A stretch of DNA of 64,000 nucleotides. It comes from Tenodera sinensis (lineage: Eukaryota; Arthropoda; Insecta; Mantodea; Mantidae). Within the stretch, counting starts at the first letter, position 1; every line of letters starts with the position of its first letter. The position numbers and the translations under genes are program-made. The stretch covers positions 167,103,751 to 167,167,750 of the forward strand of contig CM060967.1 of NCBI GenBank assembly GCA_030765045.1, written 5' to 3'. Shown here piece after piece: positions 21,868-34,365 of the stretch. The notes under the pieces were generated by a model. The model saw nothing but the letters and a program-made list of their open reading frames with translations, searched no databases and was not told the DNA's origin.

Positions 21868-23180
21868 TCAGCACTCGTGCTATAAACGTTATGGGACAAG
21901 GCGATGGTGTGGTGATTAATGGCTGCTCAAATGAACTTGGGCCTCGTCTCTTCAGGTTAAGAGAAAGCTCTAGGAAGAAGAATAAAAGCCTTTGCTCAGG
22001 CGATTTACCCGGAATTGGAATTCTCTGGCCCTGGGGATTACTCGACAGACGCGTTACCCATTACAACACGAACGTGCAGTTAGAGATTCCATTGATTGTG
22101 TATCTGCAGCTCGGCGCTGGAGAACCTCGTTTAGAGAGACTTAGCTCTCTTCTCCAGCAAGTTTCAAAGTACAGCAGATATAATGTAGAACCGTGATGAA
22201 ACCACCTTTAAGTATTGTGGATTCAAATGCTCGTATACACGTATAGATTCATCTTTTCAATGAAACAAATTAACAAATTATACTCAGTAGTGTATTTTTG
22301 CATAGAAGCGCATTATAGAAACAAAGACCAAAGACAAACCTATTGTCCCTTAATTCGAATTCAATTAACATTACGTATGACTTAAAAAAGAAAGCACTGG
22401 AAATGTAATTACATGAAAAATTTCACAATCGGCATTAATGAATAATTATACAATCTAGTGTATCAAAGTTTAGATTTGAATGGAAGCTCCCGTCACATGT
22501 TTCAGCTTATGACGTCATAGTTCGGCATTTTTACGTGTACAAAAAGAAATACAGAAGGCACACTAGTTTTATTTATAAAGTAAGCCCAAACTAAGAACGT
22601 ATACATTACAGCACAAGTGTTAAAATTTGTTTTATTTTGCAAAGGCTAAGTGTACAATCTTACAAGAAAAATAAACGTGATTTTTTTTATTTGGTTTAGT
22701 TCTTTTTAAAACCTGAGTTTCACCCTTTGGGTATGTCGAAGGATATTTAATCTCATACACATGCTTATGAAATTAGTTTTAATCCAATGTCTCAAGTATT
22801 CCATGTAGGTATAAACAACGTGCTTAAGTTATTTAGCACACACTATTTTAAACATTTTACGGTGTCGAAAAAAATTAATCGTTAAATAATATTACATGGT
22901 TCCAGTCTATATGCAATAGCATTCATAAATAAACATTTTTTTAACTCTAGTGGTCATATCGGCGGCCCTTTATGTTTGGAACACATTGCATTTTGGCAAT
23001 AGTGTTAACTCTTACAGTTATCATTAGTATTTCTTTAGGCTTTATACATTAGATTAAACACACATTCCACACTCATTTATGCTTCTAGACTGGGGAAAAT
23101 AGGAAAAAGAGGGAAACTTTTTTGTTTAATTCGCTATGGTGCTTACCTTATAGCACTCGTTGAAGCGTTTTTAAAGCAAT
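21868..23180. other. Unassigned, repeat-poor DNA
   Basis: No family A or other window repeat is recognised. A plus-strand open frame at 21891-22196 has no known motif. This stretch lies downstream (minus strand) of the candidate exon at 23192-23263 and could be its intron. Confidence 0.3.
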
Positions 23181-23191
23181 TACAATGTTAC

Positions 23192-23263
23192 CCTTTCGGC
23201 AGCTTCCACAATTTCACCCGACTCTTGCAATACAATGTCATCCGTATTCGTACCTTCCGCCAT
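23192..23263 (-). CDS. Candidate first coding exon (hypothetical gene)
   Basis: On the minus strand an ATG in strong start context (A at -3, G at +4; GTAAAATGGCGG) opens a frame reading MAEGTNTDDIVLQESGEIVE followed by AAER. After 24 codons comes AAAGG|GTAACA, a plausible splice donor, and an in-frame stop follows three codons later. The acidic, low-complexity N-terminus with well-spread codon use looks more like protein than the surrounding AT-rich noise, and the flanks at 21.9-24.0 kb are poor in repeats. I do not recognise the protein and cannot see a second exon. It may equally be a chance 27-codon frame. Transcript evidence would decide. Confidence 0.3.
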
Positions 23264-23591
23264 TTTACAGATTCAGGTCATAAATAAATGAACACTATTT
23301 AGACCAAAAATAGTACACTGTTACCAACACAAGGAATACGTAAACTGCACATTGTATTGCAGTACATTTAAGCACGATTTACATTGTGTACAAATAATGT
23401 GACTATCGTGACAAATTAATCTGTAAAAGACAATAAAATATAAAAGCTAACCAAACCAAGTCGAATTATTAAACACGTGCGCTATAGAAGGTAATTGCCA
23501 TGTGTTTGGACTTGAAACCAAAGTTTGTAACAATGGGAAAGCATAACAATTAAAGAAATTGAAGCTATTAACAGTGAAGCAACATGATTCA

Positions 23592-23825
23592 AAAGTAAGA
23601 ACAAATTAGAAACTAAAAACTTCACTTATCTTAGTAATGTTGCAAGTTTTTCATGCAAATTGCTGACTAAAGTTTCGACTTGACTCCAACTCATTCTCAA
23701 AGCTATACAAATGAGAATGAGAATGAGTTGGAGTCAACTCGAAACTTTAGTCAGCAATTTGCATGAAAAACTTGCAACATTACTAAGATAAGTGAAGTTT
23801 TTAGTTTCTAATTTGTTCTTACTTT
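23592..23825. repeat. Near-perfect 108-bp foldback with 18-nt loop
   Basis: 23592-23699 and 23718-23825 are inverted repeats, differing by one base by eye (AAG/AAC near 23685 and 23736). The loop is AAGCTATACAAATGAGAA. GAAAGCATAACAATT stands in direct orientation on both sides (23537-23551 and 23827-23841). Transcribed RNA would form a long duplex suited to Dicer-2 type processing. It could also be a recent template-switch inversion or an assembly artefact. Confidence 0.9.
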
Positions 23826-24004
23826 AGAAAGCATAACAATTTTATCCCACTATTGTCATAAAGTACATAATAATTCTTAAGTTTGTTTTACCTAGTTCCA
23901 GCTGTCTAAAATGATTAAACAGCAGTAAACGAATGAAAATCACTGCAGGTGAGTAATTATTGGTCTTGTATATCTTAAAGGTGAATAATAATTTAAGGGG
24001 GGAA

Positions 24005-24500
24005 AAGATCTGATGTATTACATTCACATAACATTCTGCACCGAAATTAGTTGTGTTTTATAGTTTTCTTAAGAAATCTTATTTTTTTATCTTCATCTTA
24101 ATCGAAATGAACCTTTACAGAAGCAGTTTCATTGCCAATTTATTTTTAGGTGGATGCGAGGGGATAAGGATGTAGATATCTAAGCGAGTATCTATTTGCT
24201 GGCCTTGAAATTCCCTGCCATATCCAACACTCGAGAGGAGTAAACAATAGCCACAACATTTAATAACAAATTACTGAAAAATTCAAATCAATATCAACGG
24301 ATATCTCGGAAATGGGAATGCCACAATAAGGTTATTCAAGAAGAATTGTGCGTTTTAAAGAGATGAATATTTTTGTATAGCATGCCTTTGTCTATTTGTT
24401 GTGGTTTATTAGTGCTATAAAATCAGAAGGAAAAAAACGCTTCCAAATGAAGTGGACTTCACACTCTATTCCTAGAAAATTTAAGGTACATTTATTTTTA
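24005..24500 (+). mobile_element. Family A2 relic
   Basis: It starts ATCTGATGTATTACATTCAC and carries AAGAAATCTTATTTTTTTATC, the ATATCTCGGAAATGG block and TGTATAGCATGCCTTTGTCT. It parallels 53370-54497 but is cut before the 3' end. Confidence 0.55.
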
Positions 24501-24524
24501 ATTAGGTAACGTCCTCCAATGTAG

Positions 24525-24735
24525 TGTCATATCGGACGGTGAATGAATGAAACGGGTGAAATGGTACTCAAATGAGCCCGAGGTCCATAGAGCTTTAAGT
24601 TACTCGATATTCTTCTCAGGATAAGGAAAAACCTCGGTAATAAACCTTATCCGGATAACTCACCCTAAGAGAGATTCAAACTCGCAACCTCTTGGATGCG
24701 AGGCAGACCGCTACCACCACCCTACAGTGGGGGGC
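24525..24735 (-). mobile_element. SINE-2, tRNA-derived, minus strand
   Basis: On the minus strand GGTGGTAGCGGTCTGCCTCG, a possible A-box region, is followed about 35 bases later by GCGAGTTTGAATCTC, a B-box-like sequence. The body then reads AGGGTGAGTTATCCGGATAA and ends near ATATGACACTAC. It differs from SINE-1 in body and tail. Confidence 0.65.
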
Positions 24736-25867
24736 CTAAACGATGCACCTGCTGTCATTTGAAAGTTCGGAATATATTGTATTTTTTATTAAAATCATTA
24801 GTCGTTTTCAGAAAATGAATAATATCAAATATTTTTCATCAAATATTTTTTTTTTTTTGATTCAGGGGTGGGGGCCCTCAAAACATTTATGTATTTATAA
24901 AGGTGATAGAAAAGTAGAAACTATTAAAGTGACCCAAGTTCCTGATTAATTAATACGTCCGACATAACCTAGTTTACGGCACGAGTTGCTATTTACCGTA
25001 GAACTGTGTCATATTTACTCAGGGACCCTGCCTAATTTATCAGCTTTTTACAAACTTCTCTACGGCTTTGTAAGGTGCTCAATCCGAGGATTGCCATAAT
25101 CATCCTAAAGATTGATGTCGTGATATTCAAAGTAAGCTATTATTACACTTTCAGACCAGCATTGACATGTTATTTAAACATTTAAAACGACAAAACAATG
25201 CTATTAAGTATAGAAGATAGTCCAACTAAAATAGGTTTTTTAAAATTAACTTTAATAACTCTCAATGCGCCATTTTCCCCACACAGCATCTACTTTTACT
25301 ATTTTGCATTACATGTCATTACATTTTTAAACGTTGCCGATAATTATAACTTTGAGTAAGGGACCAAAATGATACAGTATTCTTATGAACTGATTGCAAC
25401 AGTGGAAGTTACATTTTATTGGACACTGTATCGAATAAATTGGTTCTACGATAAATGAATGTTCATATATATGTGTTGTACTGCGCATTTCTGGAGTGAG
25501 AAATGCGTGTTCGTGGTCCGCTGTTCCAATAAAACACTGAGACACATTGTTATAAATAAACCGAATGTAACACGACACTGTTATATCTGTAAACAACGCA
25601 AATGCATTTCTATCAGTTTGTTAGGAATATGATTTCAAATAACGAGTATTCATGACCAACATGGCTTACTTGGTCATCAAGTAATATTGCTAGTACTGAA
25701 AAAATAATTTTAAAAGTTCGCTGTATAAGACGTAATGATGCTCCCATCTAGCTCAAGTCATTCTACTAAGATTCGAATATTGTTCAAGAATGCAAAGCAT
25801 GTAAAGGTAATTATTTATTTACTATGGCTGGAATTTCAATGACTTTGTATCTTCTTTCGTTATGTCC
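24736..25867. other. Unassigned DNA
   Basis: A short TTTTTTTTTTGATTCAGGGG at about 24852 recalls a scrap of the family A 3' end. Nothing else was recognised. Confidence 0.35.
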
Positions 25868-26165
25868 CAATGAATTTTTTGTGGAGTGAACCATTTCGAA
25901 GATATTCGCTGTTTGTGTGACTTTGTGAATACTTTCCTCAAATGGAAGGTCGTTATTCACATTTTATCTGGCCGTGCACAGAGAACGGAACTTCAAAGTA
26001 TTGATATAGCAAGATCGCTTAAAGTCTACTGGATTCCCATATTACTCTCAGACCCACAAGAAAATTAGCAATAAAAATTTCTGCAAATGTTTATATCCAC
26101 TAACATGAAGGTAAAGGAATGGTTTATAGAAGAGTGGGTAGAGAAAATAATGCACGTGCAAAACA
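25868..26165 (-). mobile_element. Family A fragment, 5' third, minus strand
   Basis: It spans GTGGAGTGAACCATTTCGAA to GTAGAGAAAATAATGCACGT and GCAAAAC on the plus strand, which is the family's 5' end reversed. The internal CCTTGTA hairpin is decayed. Confidence 0.65.
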
Positions 26166-26345
26166 ACTTTAAGAACAAATTCAGGTTTGTCATTTTTCGG
26201 GAGTTTGATTGCATTATTCTTATACTAGTAAAATTAAGTTCAGAACCTCAAAATCTAAAAATTCTTGGAAATTACTGGAATGTAGCTTCCCTGTAAATTA
26301 TATTTCTTTAAATATTTGGACTCTTCAAGAACAAATTAATACTTA
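26166..26345 (+). repeat. Repeat E, copy 1
   Basis: TTTGTCATTTTTCGGGAGTT, AACCTCAAAATCTAAAAATT and CTTGGAAATTACTGGAAT recur at 43075-43285. It directly adjoins the 5' end of a reversed family A copy here. Confidence 0.55.
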
Positions 26346-26839
26346 CGAATAAACGGTTCACGTCTACTGCAAGACAGTTTTATCCTCTAAAAGAACGTGG
26401 GTGAATCTACCTGCTACTTTTAAGGGTCGCACCACGCCCAGTCTTACAACGCAGTCTTCACACAGCAGAAGCTAGTGGCTGAGGTGACATTCTTATTTCA
26501 TCATGCCGAAAGTAAAAACAAGCATTTCCATGAAATTGAAAATCAAATAGAATTGTTGAAAACAGTTGCTAGTAGGTGTGGAAGCTGAAGTGGGCAATCT
26601 TATGATAAACTTGATACATAAACTAAAAGTATATTCGTATTTAGTCTTGTTGCTTGGAGAAGCAGCTCATAGTATGTGGGAACATCTTAAAAAGTAGGCA
26701 GATGAGATGCAGGATCCGGATAATACATCATATGGACCAGGAATGCCGTTGAAAAGTATCGCTAGACTAAGATTTCTGTAAGTTTTATTTTTACTTCTTC
26801 GATGTACCTTTACTCCTCAATTGTTGAGGATGGAAATAT

Positions 26840-27400
26840 GAAACTTTTACCACTTGTTTTTCTACAGACAGGAATAATATATTGGGTACTAAGAACTCTG
26901 ATATCAGATCTCGAATGCTTGTGAAAACTCTGCCCTGTGGACCTCGTATTGCCAACTGCATTCTTGACCTGATTAAGTAACTTACAGTTCGGGGAAAAAA
27001 CCGTAAGAAGCAATAATAAATCAACATTGTTTTTCCATGTTTTATTGGACATTAAGAAAAATGAATTCTCAATGTGAACAAATGAAAAGCTACATATACG
27101 TTGTTTCATATAGTGTATTTCATGTGAAAATACACGTGCCACCTCAAGATTCACTGAAGAAATATAAAGAATTAAATCGCTTCTTAATGTTAACATGTCC
27201 AATTGCACATTAAATATTTCAATCAATAAATAATTCATACACTTGGATATTTTGCTAAGGATTCATTAATAACTTATTTTTAGGTTACTGTGCTGTTGTG
27301 TGTTACGTCATTTCTACTGGTACCGTAAGTTTCAATGAACTGTAAATTTAGCTTACTCTACCAAATGTGTTAATGATTCACTTTTTGAACACTTTCAGTA
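26840..27400 (+). repeat. Repeat C, copy 1
   Basis: Blocks such as AGCAATAATAAATCAA, TTTCTCAATGTGAACAAATG-type text, TATTTCATGTGAAAAT and ATTAATAACTTATTTTTAGG align in order with 35185-35740. No terminal repeats or coding motif were seen. Confidence 0.65.
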
Positions 27401-28035
27401 TTTTCGCCATAAGCTTCTACAAATGAAAATTGCAAAAACATCTCATTTATATAAGTTAATGTTTAGCATATTGTATTAAAAAAGAGAAAACAGAGTCCTA
27501 AAAAGAATAGTTGTTTAGAAAAGGAACACTAAATTTGTCAAGTTTGCCGGCTCCCCTGCAGCGCCTCTGGTGGAGGAGTTTTGGATTACACGCCACTGAG
27601 GCCATATGATGGTGTATAATATATATTTCACTGGTCCATACAGGAAAAAGATCTTAGCATTACGTGGGATGTGGCAGAACCGTGATTGATTTTAGTATAT
27701 GGGGTGGAAGAGGGAGGGAAGGAAGGGTAGGGATTACCACAAGGGGCGTGTCATAGCTGCTCCTGAACTATATGAAAAGCTATAATTTATCTTATGTTAT
27801 GAGTTTCTTGTGTGATCCCGAGGGCTTGATCAGGGCTTCAACTGGGGATTTCCATAACGACGTGAGTATGACGGATTATCACCTCCCTGGCTTTGAGCGC
27901 CTCATATATTTGGTCTGTCGACGCAATAATCGTGTTTGGTTAGCTAGGGTAACAATGGAACCCAAACTGAGAGCAATCATTTCACGCTTCCAAGGATTTG
28001 TGCTGAATATTTTAGGTCGTAACCACAGCATCACA

Positions 28036-28515
28036 AAAAGTCCGGTGTTGCACTCGTATGACTTCCTCTACTCGCTCTTCTGTAAGCTATTCTTACAAAA
28101 GACTATTCCTTTATTTCATGTTAACAAAGGAACTTTTATTAGACAGTTGAATATTACGTTGCAGGAATAAGAATACAGTAGGCCTAAAGTGATAGTCAAT
28201 TTGAGATTTCATATTCATTGCATGACCACGGGAAATAGGAACCTTGGACTTGCCAGCAACACTTGTTAAAGAATATCTTGGAAATGGTTATTGCCTTAGA
28301 AAGATTGGATACATATTGTGTGCTTTATCGAAATCTACACGTTTTGTGTAGTGAAGTTTTGTTTATATGTTATTATTTACCAGTTATACACAAGTTATTC
28401 AAAATGAAGAGGACTTGAAGAGGTTATTTGCAGAAAACTCCATGTATACATTTTATCTGTGTAAATATCTTAAATACATGCTATTTTAATCAAAATCATA
28501 AGAGCCATTTTTAAT
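28036..28515 (+). mobile_element. Family A relic, 5' two thirds
   Basis: It is diverged, beginning GGTGTTGCACTCGTATGACT and TCCTCTACTCGCTC and passing through TACCAGTTATACACAAGT to AAATACATGCTATTTTAATC. A SINE begins right after it at 28537. Confidence 0.6.
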
Positions 28516-28536
28516 AAAAATATACCTCAGGAAGAC

Positions 28537-28745
28537 CGCCTCCGTATGTAATGGTAACATGCCTGCCTCTGGCGTGGAGGACCCAGGGGAGGTGTGGCAC
28601 GGGGTGCACTCAGCCTCGTTACGTCCCGGAGGGGCTAATTGAGGAGTTTCTTGATGAAGAAGTAGCGACGCCAGGTTGCGAAGCCTGCCTAATAAGCCGG
28701 GAGGGCTCGGGGCACTGACCACGTCCCACCCTCAGGTTCTGCACC
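28537..28745 (+). mobile_element. SINE-4, tRNA-derived
   Basis: GCCTCCGTATGTAATGGTAA then CATGCCTGCCTCTGGCGTGG AGGACCCAGG-type text resembles a tRNA-like head, with the B box eroded. The body includes GTGCACTCAGCCTCGT, GGCTAATTGAGGAG and GTAGCGACGCCAGGTTGCG, then AGCCGGGAGGGCTCGGGGC. From memory of family features, this body (gaggag...gtagcg...gccgggag...ctgaccac) is widespread in polyneopteran insect SINEs; I cannot verify that here. Confidence 0.6.
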
Positions 28746-30059
28746 CCACTCCATGACATTAGTAGCGAGTAGAGATGGGGCACGCAGCGACCGGGCGGCA
28801 AGCCTTGTCCCGGGAAAGGCTGCTGCACTAGGGGTTATCCTCACTGAACAACAAATACCTACATCAGAGGCAACTTTCGCCACTTCATTTGACCAAAGTG
28901 TATTGACCGTTGCCAACGTTGGCAACAAAGACTTGGTGATTGTGGGAGCAATGTTGGCAGTAAGAGAACCAGCGTCTGTTATACCTCGGTGCATGCGTAG
29001 TCAGATTTGGACTTGGCTTGTATTTTTTATTTGAAGTGAATTTTTGTATTTGTGACCGGTGTATTTGAGAGTTTGTGCTTTTAACGTACTTGTGACTTCC
29101 AGTAGAACATAATATAGCAGCCAGTGTCAAGATAAAGTTATGGGAGAGTAAAGTAAAGAATAGCCGAAGAAACAGGCTGTAGCACACATGCGCAGAACTA
29201 AGGATCGTGGGATCGTAAATAAAAGGTTCAGTATTATCTTGCACACTCAGAATCTATCGTATTATGCGGAATCACGCACACACAGACACACAAAACGTCC
29301 TGTAGCACACCAGCGCACGGAAACAGGATTTTCTCTGTGAGGTTTGGGAGCCTAGTATATATTGTTGGGGACCAGTAATCCTGCAATCTGGGATTACTGC
29401 TCAAATAAAACACGAACTGTGGCAGTATAAATATCTTCTCTCGTGCCGCCAAACGTGTTCGAATTGGATCAAATTACCTGACCTTATTTGCTAGTCATTA
29501 GCATTAATTTTTGATAACTTTAGCGCTTTATATCAGGGTTTAAGTTAGCCGCAACAATGTGACATCAGTTTCACAGCTTGGTTACCTCCAAGCTACTGGA
29601 GATCATTTCTGATCTGGTCTGCATGGTTCACACCATCTTATCAAATGTGTACTGTGTATGTGTGTGCTTTTTAAGAAGTGATGGATAAATGTGTTTTAAA
29701 GAAGTAGTGGAAATACTGTAGTGTAGATACCATGGAGTGTGTGGATAAATGTGTATAAGTGAATTTTAAAAAAATAATAAAATTTAATTTACCAATTTTC
29801 TGTTGGCTTCAATTCAATATAACGCATTTTAATTTAGAAACCCTTATTAATAGCATAGTTTAAAGTTTTCTATTAGCAGAACTTTGCACAAAAGTTAATA
29901 TTGATTTGTGAATTTTGCAACATTGTTTTCTAGCTTAAATATCCCTAACTAAGCTTGCTCATTTATTTTGTTTAATCGTCTGGTTTTATTTACTCGTAAA
30001 AGACGGTGATTAGAAGGAAAGAAGATAAAGAAAACCCTGCAATTCCAGTGGTGCGATAG
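28746..30059. other. Unassigned DNA
   Basis: Plus- and minus-strand open frames near 28753-29034 and 28689-28994 overlap each other and lack recognisable motifs. GCACACACAGACACACA near 29275 is simple sequence. No repeat was assigned. Confidence 0.3.
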
Positions 30060-30475
30060 GGGAAAAAACCATCTGATGTGCTGCACTCACATGACTTTCT
30101 CTACTCTTGTAGTGACTATTCTTATAATCTCTTAGTCCTATATCTTCTTGTTACTTGAGATAAACATTTTCAGAAATACCTACAAATTGCGTGTTTTAAC
30201 GACATACCATTTTTTGTGTAGTAAGATTTACCAGCTTTGCAAAAGTAATCCAGAATGAACAGGACTGCAGAGGCTATACAGAACATTTACATTTCATTTG
30301 TCATGAAAATGTCAAACTTATCTTAAACACAGACACGAACTTTTTCTAAAAATTCTTTTTATTGGATTTAGGGGGGTCTCAAAGCATGTATTTCCAGTGA
30401 AATCTCGTGAAATGTTTGTGGCATTGCAATATTACCTTCTGTAACTACTACGTACGTTGTATAAAAAGCAAATAA
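30060..30475 (+). mobile_element. Family A repeat with internal deletions
   Basis: It opens CATCTGATGTGCTGCACTCA then CATGACTTTCTCTACTCTTG and retains the TTTACCAGCTTTGCAAAAG block, TTCTTTTTATTGGATTTAGG and a damaged 3' end. About half the interior is missing. Confidence 0.7.
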
Positions 30476-30479
30476 AAAT

Positions 30480-30640
30480 TAGCTGCATTCACATGGTTTT
30501 TTTCTACTCAGAATTATACACACTATTTCTTCAAATGTTTATTCTCGCACCTACCTCCTGTTAATCGAGGTTAACTTTTATTACTTATTTTACATTTCGT
30601 TGAGGGTAAAGCGGTAGTATTTATTTCTTTTTTTAGAGCA
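30480..30640 (+). mobile_element. Family A 5'-end fragment
   Basis: TTAGCTGCATTCACATGGTT, TTTTTCTACTC and CAAATGTTTATTCTC echo the family's first 120 bases. Confidence 0.4.
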
Positions 30641-30717
30641 GGTTATGTGATTGCTTTGAAATGTCATGATCTCTGTATGACCACAAGATATAACGAATAG
30701 CACTGCGGCGAATTTTA

Positions 30718-31552
30718 TAAAAAATCTGATGTGTTGCACTCACATGACTTTCTCTACTATTGTACTAATCATTCTAAGAAACTCTTATTCCTATATCTTC
30801 ATGTTAGTTAAACATTTGTACAAATTATCTTACCGCTTATGTCCTTATAGTTACAAGGGGAATAATAGAATACAGTAGGCTTTGTGCGACAGTCAAATCT
30901 TTTTGACCTTTGAGATTCCGTTCTCTTTGCACGATTAACATAAAAAAATGAACAACGTTGTTGCATTTCGCTAAAGTTCTAAGTTTTCCGAAACTCACAC
31001 ACATAACAAGGAATATCTCCGAAATGGTTCACACTACAAGAAAATTTATTGAGACATAAATTGTGTATTTTAGCAAGATCTACATTTTTGTATAGTATAA
31101 TTTGGTCTATCTCTAACGGTTTACCAGTTATGCAAAAGTCGTCCAGAGTAAATACGACTACAGGGGCTATAGCCAGGAAATTCAAGATATACATTCCACT
31201 TGTCATCAAAATATCTCAAACATATGACATTTTAATCAAAATCGCCATTTTCAAGAAAATCAAAATTTTCGAAAAATCTTCCATGTAAAGGGTAGTTTAG
31301 GGTGGGGCTATTTTCTTCAAAATCTTCGTGTCGCATCCTTGAAAGGCATTAAAGTTAAATACCAACTTTGGTTTTTAACCGACTTTTCGTTTTTGAGTTA
31401 TGCTGTACACAGACTGACACACACACAGACCTTTTTCTAAAAATGCTTTTTTTGGACTCAGGGGGCCTCAAAACATTTCCGGTGAAATCTCGACATCGAA
31501 TTTTTGGGTGGAATACAATACTTCCCCTACTTACTAGTAGAGAAAGTAAAAA
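30718..31552 (+). mobile_element. Family A repeat, full length
   Basis: It is well preserved from AAAATCTGATGTGTTGCACT to TACTAGTAGAGAAAGTAAAA. The CA tract is short (CACACACACAGACC). A truncated second copy follows in the same direction 75 bases on. Confidence 0.9.
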
Positions 31553-31627
31553 GAAGGTTCGCATCTGCACGGCATATCAGTTTGCGAAAAGGGGCTTAAA
31601 CAAGCGAATGAGCACCCCAAACAGACA

Positions 31628-31825
31628 AAAGATATTTGATGTGTTACACTCACATGACTTTCTCTACTCTTGTACTAACTATTCTTACAAACACTTATTC
31701 CGCTGTATACTTCATGTTAGCAGAGATAAGCAATAAGAACTTCTGTAAATGTTTATTTGCTTGTACGTGGGGAATATGGGAATATAGTAGACTTTAAGTG
31801 ACATTAAAATATTTTAAAGCTGGTC
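31628..31825 (+). mobile_element. Family A 5'-end fragment in tandem
   Basis: It begins TATTTGATGTGTTACACTCA then CATGACTTTCTCTACTCTTG and breaks off after about 200 bases. It is head-to-tail with 30718-31552. Confidence 0.75.
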
Positions 31826-32174
31826 GCTATCTACAGTGTGTAAATAAATAACACGGCACGAATTTTTCTGGTACTAGGGGTTCATAGACAATTTGAGATA
31901 GGAAACCAATGGTCTACGACGCCAAGTTAATAAGTTACACGTATTCAAAGTAACTCGAGATTGTGACCAATAAACCATACCCCCCCCCAAAAAAAAATAT
32001 ATCAATATTATCCACTGGAATCTAAATAGTGCTTATTAGTAACTTAGTAAAGCCTGTCTGCTGTCTCTCTAAAGAAGCACCTTTAAATTGTAGCGCTAGA
32101 AAAAGTGGTTAAATTGGAGAGTTAACATGTGTCTGCACGCCACTGCAATGGATAATAGGTTGTGGCAAACGGCT

Positions 32175-32262
32175 ACACAACTATAGGGCAGTTTTAAAGC
32201 GTATGCCCGCTGACTGAACTTCATGAAACCGAGAGATCGAGTTCAAACCCCGAGAGGTGATA
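32175..32262 (+). repeat. tRNA-like SINE head relic
   Basis: GGGCAGTTTTAAAGCGTATG is followed after about 40 bases by CGAGTTCAAACCCCGAG, a B-box-like sequence. The arms do not pair well, so a functional tRNA is unlikely. No SINE body follows. Confidence 0.4.
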
Positions 32263-32424
32263 AGTATTTTTTTGTCCTTTCTTTTCCATTTTGAGAGAAA
32301 TGTGAGTTTGGTTTAAAATAGCAAAATACGAGCATGATATACAATGCACAGAGTATTGTTTACTTTTACTTCTCGCATCTGATGACTTATGGTTGAGGGT
32401 TATGTATTGACGTGTGCGCGTGGG

Positions 32425-32700
32425 TGAGCGATACTGTAGCCGCGAAGGTTACATCACGTCGAAGTTAAGAACTTTTAATGAGTGCTTAGTGATTGTATAG
32501 TTAGAGTTAGTGTAAGGATATAGAGACAGTGAAAGGACTGAGTCAAAGCTACGAAAAGAAAACTGTTGAGTTGTAATATCACCAAAGATTGTAGACTGTG
32601 TTAATATCAGTATTTTCGTGTATTTGTGCGTTCGGTTAGAAGAATATAAACTGAGAGGAAAATACTGGACTGGACTTCTGCCATATTTCTCATAATACTT
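32425..32700 (+). repeat. LTR-like block (repeat G, copy 2)
   Basis: GACAGTGAAAGGACTGAGTC and TAGACTGTGTTAA align with 6530-6600, and both copies lie downstream of a GTGATTG/GTTAG segment. No TATA box or poly(A) signal is as clear as in copy 1. Confidence 0.4.
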
Positions 32701-33395
32701 TCTACCCACGTGGTATAAAAAATAAAAATAAGTAATGTTTACCAAACAAGGAGAAGGTGGTAAAAGACATTTCGGTAATGTTTGAGTGAAGAGGACCGTA
32801 ACTGTTCATTTGTGGTCACTAGCGAATTAGCCATCACAATGCACACAGTGGTAAAAGTACAAAGCAAATGTTAACAGTTAAATCCCATGGATGAGGAGTC
32901 ACATTGAGTGTGCGTTTTACCACTGGATTAACACTACACACAACAAAATTACATCACAAATCAACTCACTGAGGGAATATTGCACAATTTAAATTGCTGT
33001 TTACAAAGGCACTTGACGCCAGCACACGTCAGTTGTGAGCATCTATGAATTATTTATTAATTTCACCACTATCAGTGTAACATTTTAATAACCAGTATAA
33101 AGCGAGATAAATTCAATTACAGTTAACATACTAATCAATTTGATTGGTAGTTCACGAGTGAGATCCAGTTATTATGCATACTCAATTTATCAAGTTTACC
33201 GTAAAATAACATTTAGGTTGACGCATTTGTTCCGGTCACAGACTGCAGACAGTTTAACAAATAGGTTAGGCTTCGTGTCAAATTTAGTTATTTTCCAACT
33301 GAAAACAACTGGAGAATATAATTTCAAAACTTGATAACTATTTTCCGTTTACAAGCTCAACATACACAGTGAAAATGTACTTTTGGAAAAGTATA

Positions 33396-33972
33396 TGTGT
33401 TGGAAAATTCAAGTGCCTAGCAAAGAATATCTCGGATTGGTGGACTCCAAAGCAAAAAATAGTGTAATTGTTTTAACGACGTCTACATCTTGTGTAGTAA
33501 GATTTTGTCTCTTACAGTTTACCAGTTATGTTAAAGTCATCCAGAACGAAGAGCACTTTGAGAATATTCCCAGAAAATTCAAGATATTCACATTTCATTT
33601 GTCATAAAAATGTCTTAAACATATTTATTTTCTCAAATGACTCCAACAATTTTGATTAAAATAGCATAATTTAAAAGAATGTTTCATATAAAGTGCAGTC
33701 TGGAATTGGAGGATTTTCTTGAAAATGTTCGTGTCGCATCTTTGAAAGGTGCTGAACTTGTATATCAAGTTTGGTACCTTACTGACTCTTCGTTTGAGTT
33801 ATCTTTGCGATTCACGGACAAACGGATCTTTTTCCAAAAATACTTCTCTTTTTTTGTGTAGGGGGAGGGGGGATTCGGATAGTCTCAAAACAAGTATATC
33901 CGACGAAATCAGCAAATTTAATTTTTGGGTGGAATATAATACTTCCCCCAATTATACGTAGCAGAGAAAGTA
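33396..33972 (+). mobile_element. Family A repeat, 3' two thirds, diverged
   Basis: It begins near AAAGAATATCTCGGATTGG, keeps TTACAGTTTACCAGTTATG and TCATTTGTCATAAAAATGTC, and ends TACGTAGCAGAGAAAGTAAT. The CA tract is lost. Confidence 0.7.
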
Positions 33973-34165
33973 ATTACTAAAGCAAATGAAAGGGATAATA
34001 GTAGCTAAATAGTGTGAAAGAACACGAACAACTCGTTTGACGAAATTTGAAAAAGAGGAAGGTATGTGTAAAAGGATTGCCTCTAAAATGTAGGCAAAAA
34101 AATTAAACAATAAGATACGCGAGCAAGTGTGACGTATCTCACGGATACTTCCGCCTGATAATGAA

Positions 34166-34278
34166 ACTAAATTATCTGATGTGCGTGTGGAGGATTCTCT
34201 TCAAAATCTTCGCGTCCTTAAAACATATTAAACTTAAATACCAACGAAATACTAACCAACTTTTCATTGTTGAATTAT

Positions 34279-34365
<87 letters not shown>

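Noticed and set aside
26810..27238. 142-codon minus-strand frame
   Set aside because: It lies in repeat C and is not kept open in the second copy at 35185-35740.
27772..28170. 132-codon plus-strand frame
   Set aside because: Its second half is a family A 5' end in a non-conserved frame and the first half has no motif.
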